From: an uncultured Alphaproteobacteria bacterium
Lineage (GTDB): Bacteria > Pseudomonadota > Alphaproteobacteria > HIMB59 > GCA-002718135
Length of the DNA stretch: 6,546 nucleotides
NCBI GenBank assembly: GCA_902619055.1
Contig: CACNCW010000041.1
Location: 1-6,546 of the forward strand
Reading direction: 5' to 3'
Below the pieces are notes generated by a model. That model was not told where the DNA came from. It saw only the letters and a list, made by a program, of their open reading frames with translations, and made no database searches. This document shows positions 1 through 5,975 of this stretch, one piece after another. The position numbers and the translations under genes were made by a program. Numbering within the stretch: the stretch's first letter is position 1; the number at the start of each line of letters is the position of its first letter.

Positions 1-190
1 TGTTTCAGTTGATTTAGAAAATCAAAAAATCACTTATCAAAATGATAAAACAATAGAATTTGAAATTGATGCATTTAGAAAAAAATGTTTGCTAGAGGGT
101 TTGGATGATATTGGTTTGACGCTCCAAAAAAATAAAAAAATTGATGTTCACGAAGAAAAAATACACAGTATCCAACCTTGGATAGTCTAG
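1..190 (+). CDS. leuD: 3-isopropylmalate dehydratase small subunit, C-terminal end (partial)
   Basis: Only the last 62 codons lie in the window; the first complete codon begins at base 2 and the TAG stop is at 188-190. The visible part reads DAFRKKCLLEGLDDIGLTLQ, the conserved C-terminal LeuD signature (F-R-x-x-C-L-L-x-G-L-D-D-I-G-L-T-L), and ends in PWIV, close to the usual family ending. LeuD pairs with LeuC to form the cytoplasmic isopropylmalate isomerase, which converts 2-isopropylmalate to 3-isopropylmalate in leucine synthesis. The next gene, leuB, begins 6 bases after the stop and encodes the next pathway step, so the two are almost surely co-transcribed. LeuC would be expected upstream, outside the window. 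The identification is secure despite the short fragment. Confidence 0.93.
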   Translation, partial: VSVDLENQKITYQNDKTIEFEIDAFRKKCLLEGLDDIGLTLQKNKKIDVHEEKIHSIQPWIV

Positions 191-196
191 TCAAAA

Positions 197-1309
197 ATGA
201 GTAATAAAAAAATTTTAATTTTACCTGGTGATGGAATTGGCAATGAAGTTATGGCTGAGGTATTAAAAATCATTGATTGGATGGAAAAAACTAAATCTTT
301 ATCTTTTGATATTTATGAAAGATTAGTTGGTGGTATGGCATACGATAAAGAAGGTAATTCTATAAGTGATGAAACAATGCAAGTAGCTATGGATTGTGAT
401 GCAGTATTATTTGGTGCGGTAGGAGGCGCTAAATGGGATAACGTAGAAAGAGATAAAAGACCTGAAGCAGCTTTATTAAGATTAAGAAAAGACCTTGATC
501 TCTTTGCTAATCTAAGACCAGCGGTTGTTTTAGATGCTCTTTCAGATTCATCATCTTTAAAATCTGATCTTGTTAAAGGATTAGATATTTTAATAATAAG
601 AGAATTAACAAGTGGTGTATATTTTGGACAACCAAGAGGTATATCAAAAATTAGTGAGACTGAAAGTAAGGCAGTTGATACTCAACTGTATACCACATCA
701 GAAGTTAATAGAGTTTCACGAGTGGCATTTGATTTAGCAAAGTTGCGTAATAATAAAGTTACATCAGTAGAAAAATCAAATGTAATGGAAACAGGTTTAT
801 TTTGGAAACAAACTGTAACAGATTTACATAAAAAGGAATATTCTGATGTTAATCTGGAACATATGCTTGCAGATAATTGTGCAATGCAGTTAGTTCGTTA
901 TCCAAAACAATTTGATGTTATACTCACAGATAATTTATTTGGCGATCTTTTAAGTGATACTGCAGCTATGCTAACTGGATCTTTAGGAATGCTTCCTTCA
1001 GCAGCTCTTGGACCAGTTAAAGAAAATGGAACTAGAGCAGCAATGTATGAGCCCGTTCATGGTAGCGCACCAGATATAGCTGGTCAGTCTAAAGCAAACC
1101 CTTTAGCAATGATCATGAGCTTTGCTATGATGTTGAAATATAGTTTTGATATGCAAGAAGATAGTCAAATGATTGAGAAAGCTGTACAGAATGTATTACT
1201 AAAAGGCTTAAGAACAGCTGATATAAAAGATGGAGCAGAAAAAATTATCTCAACTCAAGATATGGGCAATGCTGTTATTGAAGAATTAAAAATTCTATCT
1301 GGAAATTAA
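197..1309 (+). CDS. leuB: 3-isopropylmalate dehydrogenase
   Basis: This 370-residue protein oxidises and decarboxylates 3-isopropylmalate with NAD+, the third step of leucine synthesis, in the cytoplasm. It opens with the [11 protein letters not shown] motif (residues 8-18). Substrate-binding residues are present: Arg97 and Arg107 in the stretch [13 protein letters not shown], Arg135 and Tyr142 in [10 protein letters not shown], and Lys193 in VEKSNVM. The metal-binding aspartates match Asp226 (LADN), Asp250 (FGD) and Asp254 (LSD). The C-terminal half has [12 protein letters not shown] and [13 protein letters not shown]. The RELT motif supports LeuB over isocitrate or tartrate dehydrogenase. 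Length is normal for the family. One small oddity is Ser139 where RELTGG is usual. The ATG lies 6 bases after leuD and the TAA directly abuts the asd ATG, giving TAAATG. No clear ribosome binding site is visible, so translation may be coupled. Confidence 0.97.
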   Translation: MSNKKILILPGDGIGNEVMAEVLKIIDWMEKTKSLSFDIYERLVGGMAYDKEGNSISDETMQVAMDCDAVLFGAVGGAKWDNVERDKRPEAALLRLRKDLDLFANLRPAVVLDALSDSSSLKSDLVKGLDILIIRELTSGVYFGQPRGISKISETESKAVDTQLYTTSEVNRVSRVAFDLAKLRNNKVTSVEKSNVMETGLFWKQTVTDLHKKEYSDVNLEHMLADNCAMQLVRYPKQFDVILTDNLFGDLLSDTAAMLTGSLGMLPSAALGPVKENGTRAAMYEPVHGSAPDIAGQSKANPLAMIMSFAMMLKYSFDMQEDSQMIEKAVQNVLLKGLRTADIKDGAEKIISTQDMGNAVIEELKILSGN

Positions 1310-2353
1310 ATGACTCAAAAATACAATATAGCAGTAGCAGGAGCAACAGGTGCGGTAGGAACAGAAATAGTTCAAATATTAGAGCAAAGAGATTTTCCAA
1401 TAGATAATTTATATTTACTTGCATCATCAAAATCAAAAGGCAAAAAAGTAGAGTTTAAAGATAGAGATATTGTTGTAGAAGACTTATCAGAATTTGATTT
1501 TTCAAAAGCTCACATTGGTTTATTTTCACCTGGTGGTAAAATTTCTGCAGAATATGCACCAAAAGCAGCTAAAAAAGGATGTATTGTTATAGACAATACC
1601 TCTCATTTTCGAATGCAACAAAATATTCCTTTAATCGTTCCTGAAGTAAACGCTAATGCACTTAATGAATTTTTTGATGATGAAAACAGAACCAATATTA
1701 TTTCAAATCCTAACTGTTCAACTATACAAATGGTTGTTGCATTAAAACCACTTCATGAAAAAGCAATTATAAACAGAGTTGTTGTATCAACATATCAAGC
1801 TGTTTCTGGAGCAGGTAAAACAGGTATGGATGAATTATTTAATCAGACTCAAAATGTTTATGCAAATCAAGAATTAAAAAAAGAAAAGTTCACAAAACAA
1901 ATTGCTTTTAATGCCATTCCACACATTGGAGCTTTTTTAGAAAATGGTAATACTGAAGAAGAGCAAAAAATGATTGATGAAACAAAAAAAATTCTAGACG
2001 AGGGAATTAATGTTTCAGCAACTTGTGTTAGAACAGCTGTATTTATTGGCCATTCAGAGGCTGTAAATATAGAGTTTGACTCACCATTAGATGAAAAAGA
2101 AGCTAACGAAATATTATCTAACTCTGAAGGTATTTCAGTAATTGATCATCGAAAAGATGAGGGTTATGTGACTCCTATTGAAATTGCAGGAGAGGATAAA
2201 GTTTATATTAGTAGAATTAGAAATGATCAATCAATAGATAATGGTTTGAATTTATGGGTAGTCTCGGATAATTTGCGCAAAGGAGCAGCGCTTAATGCTG
2301 TTCAAATTGCTGAGTTAATAATTTCAAAGTATTCAGAAAAAATAAATATTTAA
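1310..2353 (+). CDS. asd: Aspartate-semialdehyde dehydrogenase
   Basis: This 347-residue enzyme reduces aspartyl phosphate to aspartate semialdehyde with NADPH, the shared branch point for lysine, diaminopimelate, threonine and methionine. The N-terminal nucleotide-binding motif is AVAGATGAVGTE (residues 8-19). The catalytic cysteine is Cys136 in SNPNCST. Gln163 lies in STYQAVSGAGKTG (160-172), and the substrate-binding Arg241 and catalytic His248 lie in CVRTAVFIGHSEAV. The C-terminal part has NLWVVSDNLRKGAALN (314-329), typical of the family. Ala243 replaces a proline common in the VRVPVF motif. The start is fixed by the leuB stop immediately before it. The stop codon is one base from the 3' end of a tRNA gene on the opposite strand, so no independent terminator fits here. 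Following leuB closely is a known alphaproteobacterial arrangement. Confidence 0.97.
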   Translation: MTQKYNIAVAGATGAVGTEIVQILEQRDFPIDNLYLLASSKSKGKKVEFKDRDIVVEDLSEFDFSKAHIGLFSPGGKISAEYAPKAAKKGCIVIDNTSHFRMQQNIPLIVPEVNANALNEFFDDENRTNIISNPNCSTIQMVVALKPLHEKAIINRVVVSTYQAVSGAGKTGMDELFNQTQNVYANQELKKEKFTKQIAFNAIPHIGAFLENGNTEEEQKMIDETKKILDEGINVSATCVRTAVFIGHSEAVNIEFDSPLDEKEANEILSNSEGISVIDHRKDEGYVTPIEIAGEDKVYISRIRNDQSIDNGLNLWVVSDNLRKGAALNAVQIAELIISKYSEKINI

Positions 2354-2354
2354 T

Positions 2355-2429
2355 TGGCGGTCTCGTAGGGACTCGAACCCCAAATCCATGTTCCGAAGAC
2401 ACGTGTGATATCCATTTCACCACGAGACC
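2355..2429 (-). tRNA. tRNA-Arg, anticodon UCG
   Basis: The minus strand folds into a complete 75-nt cloverleaf with an encoded CCA tail (2357-2355). The acceptor stem GGTCTCG pairs fully with CGAGACC. The D stem is GTGA/TCAC with loop AATGGATA. The anticodon stem CGTGT/ACATG carries loop CTTCGGA, with anticodon TCG at 2396-2394. The T arm is TGGGG-TTCGAGT-CCCTA, and the variable loop has four bases. The anticodon reads the arginine codon CGA and possibly other CGN codons by wobble. A20 in the D loop and G73 agree with arginine identity as known from E. coli. The gene is 11 bases downstream of the nucleoside hydrolase stop on the same strand, so it may be co-transcribed with it, although a TATAAT lies 4 bases upstream. 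On the other side its CCA end is one base from the asd stop. Confidence 0.96.
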
Positions 2430-2433
2430 ATTT

Positions 2434-2439
2434 ATTATA
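2434..2439 (-). promoter_or_regulatory. Possible -10 element of the tRNA-Arg gene
   Basis: Read on the minus strand, the gap between the nucleoside hydrolase stop and the tRNA contains a perfect TATAAT followed by AAAT and then the first tRNA base. A start site at the usual distance would fall at or just inside the tRNA 5' end, so either there is almost no leader or the real element is one of the neighbouring TAAATA/TAATTA sequences. No convincing -35 box is visible. Such hexamers are common by chance in DNA this AT-rich, and read-through from the upstream gene is an equally good explanation. Confidence 0.25.
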
Positions 2440-2440
2440 A

Positions 2441-3367
2441 TTATTTATTATTGAAATTTTCTAATTTTTGAATGAAATCTTTGAGGATAGGATCTCTTTT
2501 TACTTCATAGACAATTTTAATTGGGTGCCTATTTTTATCTGAAGCCCATTTCATATCATCTAAAAGAATTGGAGATGGAATTGTGTTAGTTGGTGCCCAG
2601 TCTTCGTTTAAGACATAACCAACAGCTGCCATATCCCAAATTTCTTTTGACCAACCTTTATGGATACTATTGTACTCTTTAAATCGCATTGCAAGAAATT
2701 TACCGATTTCACCATGTGGTTCGATGTATTTTTCTATTTCTGGAACTGTTGAAACAAGATGTGAAGTTACTCCTTTACAAGGAACCATAACGAGAGAAAC
2801 ACCGCTATCAAATAAAATTTGAGCACCTCCAATATCTTGCTTCAAATTAAATTCCAAATTTTGTGGCCAATAAAGCGCATTACCTCCCAACCAAACTACA
2901 ACAAGTTTTTTTATAATTTCTGGTTCTTTTAATATTGCAGACGCAACATTTGAAATTGCGCCGATAGCTAATACGTATAGAGGATCTTCTTCAGAACATT
3001 TTAAAGCACTTTCTATGATATTATCTGCTGCAGGCGAATTAATTGGTTTTTTTTCAAAACCTACATATTTCGTTGAGCCTTTAAAAACAAAATTATTTTT
3101 TTTTAAATTTATTTTTTCTAACAATCGAAAGATTTCATCATAACTAAGCTCCATTCCCTTTTTTGGATTATCCGAACGATTATTCATTGAAAAAGGAGCT
3201 GCATTTATACTTTGCACTTCAATTTTTTCTTTTGAAAACAACATTTGCACTAAAGCAAATTGATCATCAATTTCATTGTAGGTATCTGTATCAAGAATTG
3301 CTTTAATTTTCCCTTTTTTAAACTTAAGTTGTTTTAAAATATCTGAAAAATTTCTTTCTAAAAGCAT
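2441..3367 (-). CDS. Nucleoside hydrolase-family (IunH-like) protein, variant metal site
   Basis: This 308-residue cytoplasmic protein looks like an inosine/uridine-preferring nucleoside hydrolase, a Ca2+-dependent enzyme that splits nucleosides into base and ribose. Family marks are DTDTYNEIDDQFALV (residues 26-40), YVLAIGAISNVASAI (131-145), LVVVWLGGNA (155-164), LEFNLKQD (171-178, matching the usual EFNxxxDPEAA) and the C-terminal metal aspartate Asp245 in WDMAAVGY. Unlike the textbook DxDPGxDD loop, the second and third aspartates (Asp28 and Asp34) are separated by two extra residues, and the Pro-Gly is replaced by TYNEI. An N-terminal extension of about 20 residues precedes the first strand. 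Substrate is therefore uncertain; ring-open or modified ribosides are possible. The ATG is 8 bases after the DUF924 stop, suggesting an operon, and tRNA-Arg follows 11 bases downstream. No strong ribosome binding site is seen. Confidence 0.88.
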   Translation of the reverse strand: MLLERNFSDILKQLKFKKGKIKAILDTDTYNEIDDQFALVQMLFSKEKIEVQSINAAPFSMNNRSDNPKKGMELSYDEIFRLLEKINLKKNNFVFKGSTKYVGFEKKPINSPAADNIIESALKCSEEDPLYVLAIGAISNVASAILKEPEIIKKLVVVWLGGNALYWPQNLEFNLKQDIGGAQILFDSGVSLVMVPCKGVTSHLVSTVPEIEKYIEPHGEIGKFLAMRFKEYNSIHKGWSKEIWDMAAVGYVLNEDWAPTNTIPSPILLDDMKWASDKNRHPIKIVYEVKRDPILKDFIQKLENFNNK

Positions 3368-3375
3368 ATCTTAAT

Positions 3376-3939
3376 TTACCAAGAACTATTCGGTTGTGTT
3401 AAAAATACCTCTTCTTCATTTGTTGATTTTCTATTTAGTATTTTATTTCTATGCGGATACCTTCCAAATTTTTTAATTGCCACGCTATGATCATTCCAAG
3501 CTTTTTTTATATTAGTATATTCTGGATGATTATTTAAATATTGATCGACTAATTTATGACCAAGTTCATGATCCATGATGTCCTCACTATGAATTAATGG
3601 CAGTAATAAAAAATGTATTTTATCAATTTCTAGGCTATCTAAATATCTTTTATTTATTGCTTCTTTAACAATTAAAACACACTTAGTATCATGGTCATAA
3701 GCTTTTGAATTATTTCTGAAAAAATTTCTTGATAGTTGATCAAGTAATATAATCAAAGCTACACATTCTTCAGCATCATTTCTCCAATTATCATACTCAT
3801 TATTAATAGCCTTAATGTAATCATCCATAAAACTACTTTTCAATATATTATCAAATTCATCATCTTTTTTAAACCACTGTTCAAGTGGAGTTTTGATGAA
3901 ACAAAATTCTAGAATATCTTTAGCTCTTTCATTAATCAC
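3376..3939 (-). CDS. DUF924 family protein
   Basis: A DUF924 (PF06041-type) protein, an all-helical, TPR-like fold whose biochemical role I do not know. Counting from the GTG at 3939 (187 residues), the motifs are ILEFCF (9-14, usually DFWF), QWFKKDDEFD (21-30), LLDQLSRNFFR (65-75), LPLIHSED (113-120), His151, the family hallmark FGRYPHRN (158-165) and NRKSTNEEE (169-177). The conserved His/Arg/Glu pattern hints at an active or ligand site, but no reaction is established. The open frame continues to a TTG at 3969, directly abutting the ATG of the plus-strand gene. I prefer the GTG because known members begin only a few residues before the first motif. Neither start has a visible Shine-Dalgarno sequence. 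The gene heads a likely operon with the nucleoside hydrolase, 8 bases downstream. Confidence 0.87.
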   Translation of the reverse strand: MINERAKDILEFCFIKTPLEQWFKKDDEFDNILKSSFMDDYIKAINNEYDNWRNDAEECVALIILLDQLSRNFFRNNSKAYDHDTKCVLIVKEAINKRYLDSLEIDKIHFLLLPLIHSEDIMDHELGHKLVDQYLNNHPEYTNIKKAWNDHSVAIKKFGRYPHRNKILNRKSTNEEEVFLTQPNSSW

Positions 3940-3969
3940 AGAGCTGTAATATAAATATATATCTTCCAA
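3940..3969. promoter_or_regulatory. Short divergent spacer, likely AT-rich promoter overlap
   Basis: These 30 bases separate the preferred GTG start of the DUF924 gene from the ATG of the uracil-DNA glycosylase. They contain an alternating A/T tract (3947-3962). On the plus strand TATAAA at 3950-3955 would place transcription start about 7 bases before the ATG. On the minus strand TATATT copies sit some 10-20 bases before the GTG. I found no good -35 boxes, and any would fall in coding sequence. If the DUF924 gene really starts at the TTG at 3969, there is no spacer at all. This is inferred from gene orientation and composition only. Confidence 0.35.
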
Positions 3970-4641
3970 ATGACATTAAGTAATTTAAACAAATCCATTA
4001 TTCATTGCAGAAAGTGTGAACGCTTAGTTAACTTCCGTGAAAAAATTGCTAAAGAAAAAAGAAAACAATATATTGATCAAAGTTATTGGGGTAAGCCCAT
4101 TACTGGCTATGGAGATGAAAAAGCTAAATTATTAATGGTAGGTCTTGCGCCAGCAGCGCATGGAGGAAATAGAACAGGTCGAGTTTTTACAGGGGATAAA
4201 TCTGCAGATTTTTTATTTTCCTGTTTATATAAAACTGGATTTGCAAACCAACCAGATTCAGTAGATAGAGGTGACGGTTTGGAACTTCAAAATATGTACT
4301 TAACTACTGCTCTTAAATGTGTACCCCCAGAAGATAAACCTACTTCACAAGAATTGAAAACATGTTTTAATTTTTTTAATCAAGAAATTGCTTTCTTAAA
4401 AAAAATAAAAGTCATTGTTGCCCTTGGTAAAATTGGTCATGACGCCTGTGTAAATTATTATAAGCAACAATATGAAATACGAAATAAAGATTTTATTTTT
4501 TCTCACGGATCTATGAATATTTTACCCGATAAGAAAATTTTAGTTGGTAGTTATCATCCAAGCCCACGAAATGTTAACACAGGAAGAATAGATAAAAGTA
4601 AAATGGTAAAGCTTTTAAATAGTATTAAAAAATTGCTTTAA
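3970..4641 (+). CDS. Family 5 uracil-DNA glycosylase (UDGb type)
   Basis: This 223-residue protein should remove uracil and other deaminated bases from DNA at the start of base excision repair. Four cysteines fit the [4Fe-4S] cluster of family 4/5 enzymes: Cys13 and Cys16 in HCRKC, Cys117 in ALKCVPP and Cys132 in LKTCF. Motif I is GLAPAAHGGNRTGR (58-71) followed by VFTGD (72-76); the GLAPA form, lacking the catalytic Asn or Asp of motif I in other families, is typical of family 5, where the Asp of FTGD (Asp76 here) has been proposed as important. Motif II is HPSPRNVNTGR (196-206), and VALGKIGHDA (150-159) is also conserved. Length is usual for the family. The ATG is the only sensible start and lies back to back with the minus-strand genes. 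A transporter gene follows after 6 bases, so both probably share a transcript. Confidence 0.93.
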   Translation: MTLSNLNKSIIHCRKCERLVNFREKIAKEKRKQYIDQSYWGKPITGYGDEKAKLLMVGLAPAAHGGNRTGRVFTGDKSADFLFSCLYKTGFANQPDSVDRGDGLELQNMYLTTALKCVPPEDKPTSQELKTCFNFFNQEIAFLKKIKVIVALGKIGHDACVNYYKQQYEIRNKDFIFSHGSMNILPDKKILVGSYHPSPRNVNTGRIDKSKMVKLLNSIKKLL

Positions 4642-4647
4642 ACTATA

Positions 4648-5838
4648 ATGAAAAAATTTTTTTTAAACGATCCTAATCTCTTAGTATACGGATTTGTCAT
4701 GGTCTTCTTTGCAAGTTTTGGACAGACTTTTTACATTGCATTATTTAACGATGATATTCGAAATCTATATAAAATAACTGATGGTGAGTTTGGGTTAGTT
4801 TATGCCATAGCAACGCTTGTAAGTTCATTTTTATTTATAAACTTTGCTAAATTAATAGATAAAATTGATTTAAGATTATACTCTATAGGCATTATTCTTG
4901 GTTTAGCTTTTGCTTGCATTGGTTTTTATTTTATATTCGATAATATTTTTCATCTTTTTCTTATTTTATTTTTATTACGTTTTTTTGGACAGGGAGCTAT
5001 GACACATGCCGGCTCAACTTCAATGGCAAGATATTTTTTAATTGATAGAGGTAAGGCAATATCTGTTGCAACACTTGGAGGAATGTTAGGTATAATGTTT
5101 TTACCAAAGATTATCGTTAATTTGGACTCATACTTTAATTTTAAAACTCTTTGGTTTTTAACAACTTTGACTCTTTTGATCTTAATACCAATAATATACT
5201 TTATTCTTCATAATCAAAAAAGCAGGGATGCTGCTCTTCAAAAAAATATTGATAATGAGAAAACACATAAAAGTTGGACCATTACAGAAATTTTAAAAGA
5301 CCGAGTTTTTTTCATTTATTTTCCATTAGCTGCAGCCTTTCCATTTATTGGTACTGGGCTAATGTTTCATCAGATTTATATTTTTGATGCTAAAGGGTGG
5401 ACAATGGAAATGCTTGGGAACGGTTATATATATTTTGGATTATTTTCTATTTTAGGTTTATTAATAGGAGGACCCTTAATAGATAAGATAAATACAAAGA
5501 AAGCAATACCTTTTGTGCTATTACCTTTGTTACTCTGTATCACCATTCTTTTTTTCTTTAATAATTATTGGTCATTCGTGCTTTACATGTCTTTATTTGG
5601 ATTTAACTTAGGTTTATCAGCACCGTTTATGGGATCACTCTGGGCAGAAATTTATGGAGTGAAAAGTATTGGAACTGCTAAAGCTTTACTACACGCAGTT
5701 GGGGTTTTTGCGAGTGCCTTATCGCCTGTAGTTTTTGGTTATATTATTGATTGGGGTTATGGAATATCAGTTATATTTTTAATAAGCTCCATTATGATTG
5801 TTGTATCATCAATTTTACCTATAATTTATAAAACATGA
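4648..5838 (+). CDS. Major facilitator superfamily transporter
   Basis: A 396-residue inner-membrane protein with 12 predicted helices, at roughly residues 11-33, 47-69, 77-97, 98-118, 134-156, 166-187, 220-243, 255-278, 286-304, 307-333, 341-367 and 371-392. A polar central loop (188-219) splits it into two six-helix halves, and the length is typical of the superfamily. Supporting motifs are FAKLIDKIDLR (66-76), a degenerate motif A between helices 2 and 3, RFFGQGAMTHAGSTSMARYF (111-130), and RGKAISVATLGGMLG (134-148), as in carboxylate/NarK-like branches. The matching second-half loop is GGPLIDKINTKKA (274-286). The transported compound cannot be read from the sequence, and neighbouring genes do not settle it. 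The TGA stop overlaps the ATG of the next small gene as ATGA, which points to translational coupling. The start follows the glycosylase stop by 6 bases. Confidence 0.93.
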   Translation: MKKFFLNDPNLLVYGFVMVFFASFGQTFYIALFNDDIRNLYKITDGEFGLVYAIATLVSSFLFINFAKLIDKIDLRLYSIGIILGLAFACIGFYFIFDNIFHLFLILFLLRFFGQGAMTHAGSTSMARYFLIDRGKAISVATLGGMLGIMFLPKIIVNLDSYFNFKTLWFLTTLTLLILIPIIYFILHNQKSRDAALQKNIDNEKTHKSWTITEILKDRVFFIYFPLAAAFPFIGTGLMFHQIYIFDAKGWTMEMLGNGYIYFGLFSILGLLIGGPLIDKINTKKAIPFVLLPLLLCITILFFFNNYWSFVLYMSLFGFNLGLSAPFMGSLWAEIYGVKSIGTAKALLHAVGVFASALSPVVFGYIIDWGYGISVIFLISSIMIVVSSILPIIYKT

Positions 5839-5975
5839 ATAAACAAATAATGGAGAGTCTTAATTTTCTAATCAAGGAATATAAAAGATTAAAAAAGAAA
5901 AAGGAAAATAGAAGCATCAGCAGTGGTGAACTAGAAACTTTAAAACAACTTGAACAGTACTTAGGTAAAAAATAA
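5835..5975 (+). CDS. Small charged protein, 46 residues, unknown function
   Basis: The frame begins at the ATG that overlaps the transporter stop (ATGA, 5835-5838) and ends in a TAA sharing its last base with the ATG of the ZapE-like gene (TAATG, 5973-5977). The product starts MNKQIMESLNFLIKEYKRLK and ends GELETLKQLEQYLGKK. It looks like two amphipathic helices (about 5-24 and 31-43) joined by a polar turn near SISSG, with a very lysine-rich middle and no signal peptide or membrane segment. I do not recognise a family. The case that it is real rests on the exact stop/start overlaps on both sides and on the absence of frame interruptions between two solid genes. An internal ATG at 5850 would give a 41-residue version. 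It may be co-translated with ZapE. Confidence 0.7.
   Translation: MNKQIMESLNFLIKEYKRLKKKKENRSISSGELETLKQLEQYLGKK

Noticed and set aside
3947..3962. Alternating A/T tract that is partly palindromic, considered as an operator
   Set aside because: Low-complexity AT sequence gives such symmetry by chance; there is no regulator gene nearby and no second copy to support an operator. Kept only as part of the promoter spacer.
3376..3969. DUF924 gene starting at the TTG at 3969 (197 residues)
   Set aside because: Not excluded, but the extra ten residues are outside the family motif layout and the start would abut the opposite gene exactly; the GTG at 3939 fits the family length better.
4648..4668. 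A and T runs just after the transporter start, including an in-frame TTTAAAC that resembles a viral slippery heptamer
   Set aside because: The frame is intact and full length through the whole transporter, no stimulatory hairpin is seen, and such runs are expected in AT-rich coding DNA.
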